DNA of 64,000 nt from Chitinimonas sp. BJB300. GTDB lineage: Bacteria; Pseudomonadota; Gammaproteobacteria; Burkholderiales; Chitinimonadaceae. The position numbers and the translations under genes are program-made. The stretch spans positions 18,561 to 82,560 of the forward strand of contig NZ_PDZH01000002.1 in assembly GCF_002735695.1 (NCBI RefSeq). The letters are read 5' to 3'. The notes beneath the pieces are model-generated. The model did no database searches. It was not told the DNA's origin and saw only the letters and a program-made list of their open reading frames with translations. Each line of letters begins with the position of its first letter. The stretch's first letter is position 1. Below are positions 44,701-53,343 of this stretch, piece after piece.

Positions 44701-45635
44701 ACACCCTACCCAAAGCCATTTTCCTGATGGGCCCGACAGCCAGTGGTAAGACAGCCATTGCCGTAGAGTTGGCCCAGCGCTTGCCGGTTGAGCTGATTTC
44801 GGTGGACTCGGCGCTGGTGTTCCGCGATATGGACATTGGTACCGCCAAGCCCGATGCCGCGACGCTTGCGGTTGCTCCCCATCATCTGATCGACATCATT
44901 TCCCCTACCGAGGTCTATTCGGCAGCGCAGTTCCGTACCGATGCATTACGTTTGATGGCTGAGATCACGGCGCGTGGCAATGTGCCGCTTCTGGTAGGTG
45001 GAACAATGCTCTATTTCAATGCGCTTCAGCATGGGCTACATGATTTACCCCGAGCCGATGTGGCAATCCGCGCTGAGCTGGAGGCGGAAGCTACCACGCT
45101 CGGGTGGCCCGCCATGCATGCCAAGCTGGCCCAAGTAGACCCCGTTACCGCCGCAAGGCTGAGCCCTAACGACAGTCAACGTTTGGGCCGGGCACTGGAG
45201 ATCTATCGCATCAGTGGTAAGCCGATGTCGCAATGGTTGGCGGAACAAACCAACGAGTCACTTCCGTACGACTTACTCAAGCTTGCGCTATTGGCAGCCG
45301 ACAGGGCCATCCTGCACGAACGCATTGCCTTGCGTTTTGAGCAGATGCTGGCGGGTGGCTTAATCGACGAAGTGGCAGGGCTGCGCGAAAACTACCCACT
45401 CCAGCCCGATATGCCCTCCATGCGCTGCGTTGGTTACCGGCAGGCTTGGCAATATCTTGATGGTGAAATCGACTTGGTCAAGCTGCGTGATACGGGTATC
45501 TATGCCACGCGCCAGTTGGCGAAGCGGCAAATCACTTGGTTGCGGGGTATGGAAGGAAACCTGACGTTTGATCTGAACGAGACGCTGCAGGGAAGGGTGG
45601 TTGAGCAGGTTAGGCAGTACGTGGAATTAACTTAG
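44697..45635 (+). CDS. miaA: tRNA dimethylallyltransferase
   Basis: MiaA adds a dimethylallyl group to A37 of UNN-reading tRNAs. The 312-residue protein has the P-loop [50 protein letters not shown] and [17 protein letters not shown]. The ATG overlaps the upstream membrane-protein stop by 4 bp. The TAG stop is formed at the edge of family B copy B6 (TTA plus first G). hfq, the common next gene, is not present here. Confidence 0.96.
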   Translation: MNTLPKAIFLMGPTASGKTAIAVELAQRLPVELISVDSALVFRDMDIGTAKPDAATLAVAPHHLIDIISPTEVYSAAQFRTDALRLMAEITARGNVPLLVGGTMLYFNALQHGLHDLPRADVAIRAELEAEATTLGWPAMHAKLAQVDPVTAARLSPNDSQRLGRALEIYRISGKPMSQWLAEQTNESLPYDLLKLALLAADRAILHERIALRFEQMLAGGLIDEVAGLRENYPLQPDMPSMRCVGYRQAWQYLDGEIDLVKLRDTGIYATRQLAKRQITWLRGMEGNLTFDLNETLQGRVVEQVRQYVELT

Positions 45636-45703
45636 AGCCTGCTCCCGATCTTACTGCGCAGCCATGATCAAGACACATATGTTGCTCGAAAGCCCCTATA
45701 AGG
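45635..45703 (+). repeat. Truncated family B element, copy B6
   Basis: The left half GAGCCTGCTCCCGATCTTAC and TACTGCGCAGCCATGATCA of family B is retained, preceded by TTA (45632-45634). The right half is lost near 45703. Confidence 0.7.
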
Positions 45704-46455
45704 TGAATGAGGTAGCCTGAATTTCGTAGACACGCCTGATTGGTAAATTTGAGCCAACTGGAGGCTGCCTTTTGCGGCTGACCGAAAGCTGACTCAGCCA
45801 AAGTGCTAGTGCCGATTCAAAACCGCAATACCCTCCGCAAATGGCTCCGAACGCCAGAGGAACCGGCACCCGCCAACCTATCGGCGAGCATTGTCAGCTG
45901 GGAAACTCTTTACCTTCTACACCACATTGGAGCAGGCACTCCAGGCTGATTCCCACCGGCCCAAACCGGATTGACGCACAGCCCGGACCCTGTTCACGCA
46001 AATAAAGGCGGATGGTTACCAGAACACTCCAAAGCGCTCGCGGGTCAAAAATCCCCCCCCATCGTCGTTCGCGAGCCATAAAGCACCTTGGCGGTGAAGC
46101 CCCTCCTCTCCTTCACTACATCACGTCAGTCACAGACGCCCATAGTGTCGTACTTAGTAAGTGGACACGCACAGCATGTGAAAAATTACATATTCAACGG
46201 CATTGACACGCTTGGCATCTTTGACTTGTTCACCTGTCTTGGTATGCAGCCAGTTCACATCCCGGTCGGCTTGCAATCATTTAAACACAATAAGGTAATA
46301 TTCCATTGTAATTAATCTGGCCCCTAGAGAAGAATCATTCCGTCTATGACTGAACCCATGAGAAACGTAATGTCATTCGGATGAATATCATCTTGAACCA
46401 ATCTGTCTCGCCATTCCGGCTATGCGGAAGCAGACAAAGAAGGAAGGAAAGATTC
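45704..46455. other. Mobile-element debris and non-coding stretch
   Basis: It contains an IS21-like istA remnant (about 45803-46035). The remainder (46036-46455) has no recognisable gene and probably carries the promoter for the secreted protein at 46456. Confidence 0.45.
45803..46035 (+). pseudogene. istA: Degenerate IS21-family istA transposase remnant
   Basis: Conceptual pieces in two frames read NTLRKWLRTPEEPAP, then after a frameshift YRRALSAGKLFTFYTTLEQA and, past an in-frame TGA, RTARTLFTQIKADGYQ. The order and spacing match the N-terminal helix-turn-helix and following segment of IstA. The start and the catalytic region are missing. It is non-functional. Confidence 0.65.
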
Positions 46456-46899
46456 ATGTCAAAACTCGCTTTCAACCGCGTAATAAATTCATTATTTTGT
46501 GTCCTCTTTATGGGGCTATCCTGTCTATCTATGGCACAGGAAAAAACGTGCACGCATCAGCAAGCTATCATCGCCGACAAGCTCACTGATCAGCTCCAAA
46601 GCTGGGATACGCTAGAGTACGCATTCAACCAATACGGCCAATGTGACTTAGGTGGCACTAGTGAGCGCTTTTCGGATGGCATTGCTTGGCTACTCATTGA
46701 ACATTGGGATACGCTGCCCCTTCTTGCCGAACGCATTGAGCAAAACCCGCCATTAAAGCGGTTCGTCTTAAAGCATATCGACCAGACGCTCGCTCCAGGT
46801 ACCGTAGCCAGAATCAAAAAGCTCGCGACTTCGTCATGCCAACCCGACGTGAAACCGTTATGTGACGAGATTAAATTCGCCACAAGAATCATTTCGTAA
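46456..46899 (+). CDS. Small secreted protein of unknown function
   Basis: The 147-residue precursor has a signal peptide (INSLFCVLFMGLSCLSMA, cleavage before QEKTC) and an acidic/helical mature region of about 120 residues with four cysteines (KTC, GQC, SSC, PLC), perhaps two disulfides. AAGGAAGGAAAG upstream of ATG 46456 is a strong ribosome-binding region. I do not recognise the family. It stands alone among IS remnants, followed by an 18-bp perfect hairpin, and its more AT-rich sequence suggests an acquired gene. Confidence 0.6.
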   Translation: MSKLAFNRVINSLFCVLFMGLSCLSMAQEKTCTHQQAIIADKLTDQLQSWDTLEYAFNQYGQCDLGGTSERFSDGIAWLLIEHWDTLPLLAERIEQNPPLKRFVLKHIDQTLAPGTVARIKKLATSSCQPDVKPLCDEIKFATRIIS

Positions 46900-46912
46900 A
46901 AACCTCCACTTA

Positions 46913-46953
46913 GGCCGGTCAGGGTAAAGCAATACGCTTTACCCTGACCGGCC
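46913..46953. terminator. Strong perfect hairpin (18-bp stem)
   Basis: Two perfectly complementary 18-base arms (46913-46930 and 46936-46953) are separated by AATAC. It lies 13 bp after the secreted-protein stop codon. There is no T-run, so it may be a Rho-independent-like barrier, an mRNA-end stabiliser or part of an unrelated element. Confidence 0.6.
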
Positions 46954-47025
46954 GGCAAATAATGGCGTAGGCGCAGTGTCGACACCGCTAGAAATCAATG
47001 TCAGTGATGTTTTCTCGTTACTCAT
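46939..47025 (-). CDS. Possible 28-residue peptide
   Basis: ATG 47025 has GGAGG 5 bases upstream. The peptide begins MSNEKTSLTLISSGVDTAP and its TAA stop lies inside the left arm of the perfect hairpin. A second nested dyad (about 47049-47090) lies just upstream of the ribosome-binding site. There is no known family; the Shine-Dalgarno and flanking hairpins are the only support. Confidence 0.28.
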   Translation of the reverse strand: MSNEKTSLTLISSGVDTAPTPLFAGRSG

Positions 47026-47250
47026 CGGGCCTCCAAAACCATAGCGGATTAAGGCGTCCCCGCCCACCGTTGGCGGGGCTTACAACGCCTTGGCGGTTAC
47101 CTGTAGCGGCTCGCCATCAAATTAGCCGGGTTTGCAGTCGACTATCTCACTCCCAGTGCCTGCATGGAGTGAACAGCAACTGGCCTCCAATCGCCAACGT
47201 CTTCACATATTGCCTATATCTTTCCCTGGATAGGCTGTGTCGAACACAAT

Positions 47251-47470
47251 GTTCAGTCCCGGCAATTGCTGGTTTGGATAACCTGGAACCTTTCAGGCTC
47301 GGTTATCCAGATTTGACAGATGTATTCGTAAGGGGTGACCACGTTAGGTGCTTTTGAGCCTACGAGCAAAATTGTAGGCAGCAACGAAGTCGGCAAGGTA
47401 CTGACACAGTTGCGCAGGGTCTACAGGCTTAGGATCAAGTAGGTACTCCCACTCAAGTGCTATGCCATGC
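47251..47470 (-). pseudogene. C-terminal remnant of an IS481-family transposase
   Basis: The minus strand reads EYLLDPKPVDPAQLCQYLAD, then FVAAYNFARRLK, and after a one-base frameshift VVTPYEYICQIWITEPERF and NQQLPGLNI. This is the conserved C-terminal tail of IS481-type integrases. The catalytic domain is absent. Confidence 0.7.
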
Positions 47471-47675
47471 CACCCTGATATTTTGAGAGGCGCTTATTTA
47501 TGATGCCCTCGTTGGATATATCGCGGCGAAGGTCCCTGCAGATGTGGTTAGCAGCGCCACGGACAACGCTGTTCCTCCCCTATGTAGGCTGTCAGGTCTA
47601 ACTGCAACTTCCCCACATTTCGCCATGGCCTGAGTGCCAGCACATGAATTCGCTCTGAACACAAAATTTGTGATT

Positions 47676-47693
47676 GATATGTTATAACGTGCC
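47676..47693. promoter_or_regulatory. Zur-like operator 1
   Basis: GATATGTTATAACGTGCC contains the core ATGTTATAACGT (47679-47690), with a perfect GTTATAAC centre as in proteobacterial Zur boxes. It lies about 55-70 bp upstream of the zinc operon start. Confidence 0.65.
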
Positions 47694-47704
47694 AAGCATA
47701 ATTT

Positions 47705-47722
47705 GTTATGTTATAACGTTCC
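47705..47722. promoter_or_regulatory. Zur-like operator 2
   Basis: The identical 12-base core ATGTTATAACGT occurs at 47708-47719, 29 bp (nearly three helical turns) from the first box, which suits cooperative Zur binding. It is 28 bp upstream of the lipoprotein start. Confidence 0.68.
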
Positions 47723-47747
47723 TTGCGTAAATAGCTGAGCGATACAA

Positions 47748-49040
47748 ATGCTTCAATTACCTCTCCACCGACTGAGACGCGTGCTGATCTTTGCATGCAT
47801 AGTGGCCGGCCTCCTTGCGGGCTGTAACTCCGAAACCCGCCAGGGCAAGAGTGAAAAGACGAAACTGCTGGAAAAGTCGGTATCCCCATACACCGCGGGC
47901 CGCTTGGCGATCAGTGAGAGCGGTGCGACCACACTGCGTGTCTATGATCTCGACAGCGGCAATGTCGTGCAGACATACCCTCTGGCTCACGCCCCAAGCG
48001 CGCTGTATGCGAGTCCTGGGCGCCGCTATGCACTGGCTATCCAGCGTGTACAGGACCAAATCCAGCTTGTTGATGGGGGCATCTGGCAGGAGGATCATGT
48101 TGATCACTTGCACGACTATCGTGAATCCAGCCGCTTGCTCAGTTACCAGATCACCGGCGTGCGCCCGACGCATTACGAGATTCACGACAAACTGGCGGCG
48201 GTATTCATGGATGGTCTGGTTGCCAGTAATGCGCCAGCAGGTGCTCAACTGATTAGCGACGCGAGCATTCTGGCCTCTCGCAGCGAAGCGAACCTGACGT
48301 TACCTTTATCGATGCACGGTACGGCCGAGCCTCGCGGTGATTTCCTACTCACCACCTACCGGCCCGCCAACAGTGCGGGCACTCTGCCTAATCAGGTGGA
48401 ACTCTATCGCCGCCAAAGCAACGGTTACCAATTTGTGCAGCGCTTTGAAACGCCATGTCCTGAATTGCACGGTAGTTACTCGAATACGCGATACACCGCA
48501 TTCGGTTGTAGTGACGGGGTGCTGGTTGTCGAGCAGAAAGGCGAACAATTCAGTGCCCGTAAGCTAGCCAACCCAACAGATATGGCGACCGGTGTACGCA
48601 TCGGCACGATCGCAGGTCACAAGGCTTCAAATAGTTTTGTAGGGATCGCTTCGCCGGGCTATCTGTTCGACATCGATCCTGTGGCGAGCCAGATTCGGAC
48701 CATTGCCTGGGCCGGGGACCGCACCCAGCGCGGTGTTCACTTTGATCGACAGGGCACGACGTTGGCGGTGCTGGATGACCTGGGCAACCTGCACCTGTTG
48801 GATGCCAAGACGAACTGGACAAAGCGCGCGGTCTTGCCAGTTGTCAGCACCATGCCATTGGCAAGGCCATTCCCATCGATTACGGCCAATCTTGCGCGTG
48901 ATCTCCTCTACGTCGCAGACCCAGCCGGCCGTCAGATCACCGTTGTGGATCCGCTGCGTGCCGCTGTCCACAGCCGCGTTGCCCTCAATTTCGCCCCGAT
49001 GGGTCTTACCTGGCTAGGAATTCCCCGTGAAGCACAATAA
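47748..49040 (+). CDS. AztD-like zinc metallochaperone, lipoprotein beta-propeller
   Basis: The 430-residue precursor has a signal and lipobox (IVAGLLAGC, Cys at about 26), then a beta-propeller with repeated blade motifs (LRVYDLDSGNVVQTYPL, LYASPGRRYALAIQR, LAVLDDLGNLHLLD, LLYVADPAGRQITVVDP). A His/Asp-rich loop EDHVDHLHDY (about 119-128) and GVRPTHYEIHDKLAAVFMDG resemble AztD, the periplasmic zinc chaperone that loads AztC. It is first in an operon behind two Zur-like boxes. Lipidation is unusual compared with the soluble AztD I know of. Alternatively it may be another zinc-regulated propeller. Confidence 0.78.
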   Translation: MLQLPLHRLRRVLIFACIVAGLLAGCNSETRQGKSEKTKLLEKSVSPYTAGRLAISESGATTLRVYDLDSGNVVQTYPLAHAPSALYASPGRRYALAIQRVQDQIQLVDGGIWQEDHVDHLHDYRESSRLLSYQITGVRPTHYEIHDKLAAVFMDGLVASNAPAGAQLISDASILASRSEANLTLPLSMHGTAEPRGDFLLTTYRPANSAGTLPNQVELYRRQSNGYQFVQRFETPCPELHGSYSNTRYTAFGCSDGVLVVEQKGEQFSARKLANPTDMATGVRIGTIAGHKASNSFVGIASPGYLFDIDPVASQIRTIAWAGDRTQRGVHFDRQGTTLAVLDDLGNLHLLDAKTNWTKRAVLPVVSTMPLARPFPSITANLARDLLYVADPAGRQITVVDPLRAAVHSRVALNFAPMGLTWLGIPREAQ

Positions 49041-50181
49041 ATCCCTGTCCCTGTTGGCTGGCAACCTGCTGCTGTGCCTATCTGTTCATGCTGCTGATGC
49101 AATCAAGGCAAACGCCGGGCTACCGCTGGATATTTCATTGACGCTGGATGGCGGATTCAGCAGTCGCGATATTGTACTTGGTGGCCGTGAGCGTGGTTTT
49201 GCGTTGGGGCACACCGAGCTGGGTGCCAGCGGCAATATCGATAACCGTTTCCGCGGTCAGGCTGCTGTCGCGTTACACCGCCATGAAGGCAAGACCGAAC
49301 TGGAAGTCGAAGAGGCTTATATCGAGACACTAGGCTTGCCCGCAGGCTTACAGATACGCGGTGGGCGCTTCCTAGCGCAGATCGGCTATCTGAATAGCCA
49401 GCATGTTCATGCCGACGACTTCCGCGAGCGCCCCTTGCTGTATCGCGCCTTTCTGGGTCAGCACTATTTCGACGATGGTATGCGACTGAATTGGGTTGCG
49501 CCCAGCGACTTCTTGGTACAGCTGGGAGCCGAAGCATTCAGCGGCAAAACATTGAACCACACCAACAGTACCCGCGAGCGTATTGGCACCTATACGCTCA
49601 ATGCTCGTCTCGGCGGTGATCTGGGCCGGTCGCAGAGCTGGCAATTTGGGCTGTCCTGGTTACGTAACCAGCTTCAGGGAGAGATGAAAGGAACCCATGA
49701 TCATCATCATGATCACGCCGAGGGAGTAGCTGGTGAGGCACACACCCACGGTGCCAGCTACACCGGTCGTAACCTGTACTTGGTCGATGGTGTTTGGAAG
49801 TGGGCACCAGACGGTAACAACCGTGAGCGCCAGTTGCGTGTTTCAGGGGAGTACGCCCGAGTAACTGGCTTGAACAAGTTTGCAAGCTCGGCCGATGTAC
49901 ACAACGCAGCCTATCTGTCATTGGTTTATCGCTGGCATCCACAATGGGAAGCCGGCATTCGTGCCGACGCACTGAAGGTGCGTGAGCCGCATGACGACCA
50001 TTTCCATGCCGGTCAGCTGGAAGAGCGCAGTGTCATGCTTGCCTACAAGCCCTCGCATTTCTCTACGCTTCGATTGCAATTGACGCAGCAACAGGACCGA
50101 GGTGGTTTTGCACAAGCCAGCAATACCATCAGCCTCAACTATGTGATGAGCTTAGGAGCCCATGGTGCGCATGGTTTCTAA
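49027..50181 (+). CDS. Zinc-regulated outer-membrane beta-barrel with His-rich loop
   Basis: The 384-residue precursor (GTG start 49027, overlapping the previous gene by 14 bp) has a signal peptide cut after SVHA and alternating amphipathic strands typical of an outer-membrane barrel. A His/Asp-rich external loop around residues 221-240 (THDHHHDHAEG followed by EAHTHGAS), together with HADDF and EPHDDHFHAG, would bind zinc. It ends in an aromatic residue (GAHGF). It probably transports or captures zinc at the outer membrane under zinc starvation. It is not a TonB-dependent receptor: too short and no plug. Confidence 0.75.
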   Translation: MKHNKSLSLLAGNLLLCLSVHAADAIKANAGLPLDISLTLDGGFSSRDIVLGGRERGFALGHTELGASGNIDNRFRGQAAVALHRHEGKTELEVEEAYIETLGLPAGLQIRGGRFLAQIGYLNSQHVHADDFRERPLLYRAFLGQHYFDDGMRLNWVAPSDFLVQLGAEAFSGKTLNHTNSTRERIGTYTLNARLGGDLGRSQSWQFGLSWLRNQLQGEMKGTHDHHHDHAEGVAGEAHTHGASYTGRNLYLVDGVWKWAPDGNNRERQLRVSGEYARVTGLNKFASSADVHNAAYLSLVYRWHPQWEAGIRADALKVREPHDDHFHAGQLEERSVMLAYKPSHFSTLRLQLTQQQDRGGFAQASNTISLNYVMSLGAHGAHGF

Positions 50182-51073
50182 ATGTCTCCTGACACTATTT
50201 GCAGCCACCACGGTGGTGGCACATGCCCAACCGCTTAGAATTTTTGCCTGTGAGCCGGAGTGGGCAGCACTGGTACGTGTATTGGCACCCGATGCCGAAG
50301 TCAGCAGCGCTACCCATGTTTTGCAAGACCCCCATCATATTGAAGCGCGACCAGCGCTGATCGGCCAGCTTCGGCGAGCGGATCTGGCTGTGTGTACCGG
50401 GGCTTCGCTGGAGGCCGGTTGGTTGCCGATGCTACAACAACGTGCCGCCAACCCGGCTGTGCAAATGGGCAAACCAGGGCTGTTCTTCGCAGCCGAGCAG
50501 GTGAAGCTGATTGGTATTCCCGAACAGGTGGATCGCAGCAATGGCGACGTCCATGCCGAGGGGAACCCCCATCTACATCTTGATCCACACCGTCTGCAAG
50601 AAGTGGCAGCGGCGTTGGCCGAGCGCCTGGCACACCTTGATCCGACCGGCGCACCTGCCTACCGGCAGCGCTACCTGCAATGGGCCGACCGCTGGCAGCA
50701 ACGGATGGCGGGTTGGCAAAGCCGTGCGGCCAGTTTGCGTGGCCAGCCGGTAGTTGCCCAGCACAGTAGCTTCGCCTATCTGTGGGCCTGGCTAGGCTTA
50801 CGCCAGAGTGCTGATCTGGAACCCAAACCCGGCTTGCCACCTAGTCCTGGCCACTTACAGCAGGTGCTGAGTCGTGTTCGTAGTGAGCTACCCCTAGCCG
50901 TGGTGCAGACCAGTTATCAGAACCCGCAACCCGGCGAGTGGCTGGCACGCCAGACCGGGCGACCTCTGCTGGCCTTGCCTGCAACCGTCATGTCTGAGGG
51001 GCCCGCTGCTACGCTGGATGGCTGGTTCACACGACTGATCGACCAGTTGCTGTCAGCGAGCACGCCATCATGA
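50162..51073 (+). CDS. znuA: Zinc-binding periplasmic protein of ABC importer (ZnuA/AztC-like)
   Basis: The 303-residue precursor has a signal peptide ending VVAHA and cluster A-I solute-binding features: VLQDPHHIEARP (first His), GNPHLHLDPHRL (second His), VAQHSSFAYLWAW (third His) and LPATVMSEGPAATLDGWF. It lacks the long His-rich loop of E. coli ZnuA, like AztC. Overlap by 20 bp with the barrel gene, and ATGA overlap with the permease gene, place it in the zinc operon. ATG 50162 or 50171 may be used. Confidence 0.9.
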   Translation: MVRMVSKCLLTLFAATTVVAHAQPLRIFACEPEWAALVRVLAPDAEVSSATHVLQDPHHIEARPALIGQLRRADLAVCTGASLEAGWLPMLQQRAANPAVQMGKPGLFFAAEQVKLIGIPEQVDRSNGDVHAEGNPHLHLDPHRLQEVAAALAERLAHLDPTGAPAYRQRYLQWADRWQQRMAGWQSRAASLRGQPVVAQHSSFAYLWAWLGLRQSADLEPKPGLPPSPGHLQQVLSRVRSELPLAVVQTSYQNPQPGEWLARQTGRPLLALPATVMSEGPAATLDGWFTRLIDQLLSASTPS

Positions 51074-51846
51074 TCGATCTGACTTTGATCGCCGCCCCCC
51101 TGGCCGGCGGACTGTTGATTCTTGTCAGTCACGTGTCACTGGGTAGGCAGGTCATAAAACGTGGCATCGTATTCATCGATCTGGCGATTGCGCAGTTGGC
51201 TGGCCTTGGCGTGTTACTGGCCGCAACGCTGAATCTCTCGGGTTGGCTGGCGACGGCGCTTGCGGCTGCGGTGTCATTGCTCGGTGCTGCGCTGGTTGCC
51301 ACGCTCAGCCATGTCTGGCCCGCCCGGCGTGAGGCGCTGATTGGCCTTGTGTACGTAGGGGCTGCGGCGTTCGGCATGGTGTGGGTCAGTGCCGATCCCC
51401 ATGGTGCTCAACGTCTGGCAGGACTGTTGGCGGGAGATGTGCTGTGGGTGGATTGGCCGCAGCTGCTGCCACTGGCCGTGCTCACCGCTGTGTTGGTGCC
51501 CGTGGGGGGACTGCGTGCACAAGCATTGGAGCGATCCTGGGTGTTCTATCCCGTATTTGCATTACTGGTCAGTCTGTCTGTGCCGCTGGCCGGTGTCTAT
51601 CTGGTATTTGCCAGCCTGATCGCACCAGTACTGGCGGTGCCTGGAGAGCGGCTTTGGCCGGCATTTGTGTTAGGCAGCGTTGGTTATTTGGTCGGATTAC
51701 TGTTGTCGCTGTGGGCAGATTGGCCCAGTGGTCCATGCGTGGTGTTGATGTTGCTGATGACGGGCTCGTTTAGTGCGGTCTATCCGATCGGGTCATGCCG
51801 GACGCACAGTCGAAGCAAAAAGGAAAAATCATATGATGTTCAATGA
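51070..51846 (+). CDS. znuB: Zinc ABC transporter permease (ZnuB/AztB-like)
   Basis: The 258-residue ABC-3 family permease has about 8 helices. [29 protein letters not shown] near the N-terminus is diagnostic of the zinc/manganese permease family (key segment [13 protein letters not shown]). Its start overlaps znuA (ATGA). The C-terminal tail after helix 8 runs into the start of the zigA-like gene (14-bp overlap). No ATPase gene (znuC/aztA) is present in the operon, so the transporter must borrow one encoded elsewhere or be incomplete. Confidence 0.9.
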   Translation: MIDLTLIAAPLAGGLLILVSHVSLGRQVIKRGIVFIDLAIAQLAGLGVLLAATLNLSGWLATALAAAVSLLGAALVATLSHVWPARREALIGLVYVGAAAFGMVWVSADPHGAQRLAGLLAGDVLWVDWPQLLPLAVLTAVLVPVGGLRAQALERSWVFYPVFALLVSLSVPLAGVYLVFASLIAPVLAVPGERLWPAFVLGSVGYLVGLLLSLWADWPSGPCVVLMLLMTGSFSAVYPIGSCRTHSRSKKEKSYDVQ

Positions 51847-53048
51847 ACTGGTCGATGGCCGCTTGCCTGTGACGGTGCTGTCTGGTTTTCTGGGCGCGGG
51901 CAAGACAACCCTGCTGAATCACGTGCTGAACAACCGCCAGAACCTGCGTGTCGCGGTTATCGTCAACGATATGTCCGAGGTGAATATTGATGCACCGCTT
52001 GGTGCGCGAGGGCGAGGCACAGCTGTCGCGGTCGGAGGAGAGGCTGGTCGAGATGAGTAACGGATGCATCTGCTGCACGCTGCGGGAAGACTTGCTTGTG
52101 CAGATTGGCAAACTGGCAAGTGAAGGGCGCTTTGATTATCTGCTAATTGAATCGACTGGTATTTCCGAGCCGCTGCCAATAGCCGAGACCTTTACTTTCC
52201 GCGATGAGGTTGGCCAAAGCTTGTCCGATATTGCTCGCCTCGACACGATGGTAACCGTGGTTGATGCCTTCAATTTCCTGCGCGACTATGGCAGCGAAGA
52301 CTTGCTGGCTACACGTGGCGAGGCGCTGGGTGAAGAGGATGATCGCACTGTGGTCGACTTGCTGATCGAACAGATCGAGTTCTGCGATGTGCTGATTCTG
52401 AACAAGACAGATCTGATCAACAGCAATGATCTGGCACAGCTTGAAGGCATGCTGGCCTCACTGAACCCACGTGCCCTTATCGTTCATAGCGAAATGGGCC
52501 AGGTACCATCGAATACGGTACTCAATACGGGCTTCTTCGACTTTGATGCTGCCGCCAACGCACCAGGCTGGCTGGCCACCTTGCGGAGTGAGAAAATCTC
52601 AGAGAGTGATACTTATGGTATCGGTAGCTTTGTCTATCGTGCTCGCCGGCCTTTCCATCCACGCCGATGGTGGGATTTGATCTGCCGTGAATGGCCAGGT
52701 GTAGTGCGTTCGAAAGGCTATTTCTGGCTGGCAACCCGGCCGGATTTTGTCGGAAGCTGGTCCCAGGCTGGTGCGGTTTCGCATCACGGAAGAGTCGGAA
52801 CCTAGTGGGCGGCAGTACCTCGGGAGGAATGGCCTTCCGACCCCAGAAGTCGCGCGACTATCCGAGAACAGTGGGACCCCGAGTTCGGGGATCGCTGTCA
52901 GGAAATCGTACTGATCGGTATAGGCATGGATCAGGTGGCGTTGACGGCCGCTTTTGATACTTGCTTGCTGACGGATGAAGAGGCCCTCACATCATCTATT
53001 GCTCTGCTGGACGATCTATTTCCGACGTGGTCCCGTACTGCTAGTTAG
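51833..53048 (+). pseudogene. zigA: COG0523 zinc GTPase (ZigA-like), frameshifted and with nonsense mutation
   Basis: The gene begins at ATG 51833 with [15 protein letters not shown] (Walker A) and [16 protein letters not shown] +1 frameshift near 51995 moves to [11 protein letters not shown], followed by the CICC metal site in [22 protein letters not shown] and SKGYFWLATRPDFVGSWSQ. In that second frame a TAG at 52803-52805 stands where a tryptophan is expected. The frame then continues with WAAVPREEWPSDPRS, REQWDPEFGDRCQEIVLIG and LLTDEEAL to a TAG at 53046-53048. Two independent lesions indicate a pseudogene. Intact ZigA is a Zur-regulated metallochaperone GTPase. Confidence 0.88.
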
Positions 53049-53343
53049 CGTGGCAGTCACTGGCTGACACCTGTAGGAGTCCTGGCATTGCGTGTGCATT
53101 GTGCTATCAGCTCACCAAAACCTGTCGCCCGGAGGCCTTTGCTCGGCTTCATATCGAGCGCATGGACTATCTGGTTGGCGGGTGGCGGGAAGGAATTGCA
53201 GGTGCCGAAATAAGGCACCAGCAAGCATTCCCGACTTGCGCTAGCTGGCGAGATGCACAAACGTAGGCGGCAGGTGGGGTACGCCAAGTTTGTATACCAA
53301 CGCCAGAAGGGTTTTGTTAGCTGCGCCTGATGTGATGGTTGAA

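Larger units (their letters stand above)
46900..47747. other. Intergenic stretch with hairpin, IS481 remnant and Zur-like boxes
   Basis: It contains the 46913 hairpin, a 28-codon frame, an IS481-type fragment (47251-47470) and two Zur-like boxes. About 150 bp from 47500 to 47660 shows no feature that I recognise. Confidence 0.5.

Noticed and set aside
46913..47090. Integron attC site
   Set aside because: The dyads lack the conserved GTTRRRY core and R'/L' box layout; no integrase gene is present.
53049..53343. Gene in the gap between the zigA pseudogene and TonB receptor 1
   Set aside because: A 76-codon minus-strand frame exists but has no ribosome-binding site or recognisable family; it was left unannotated.
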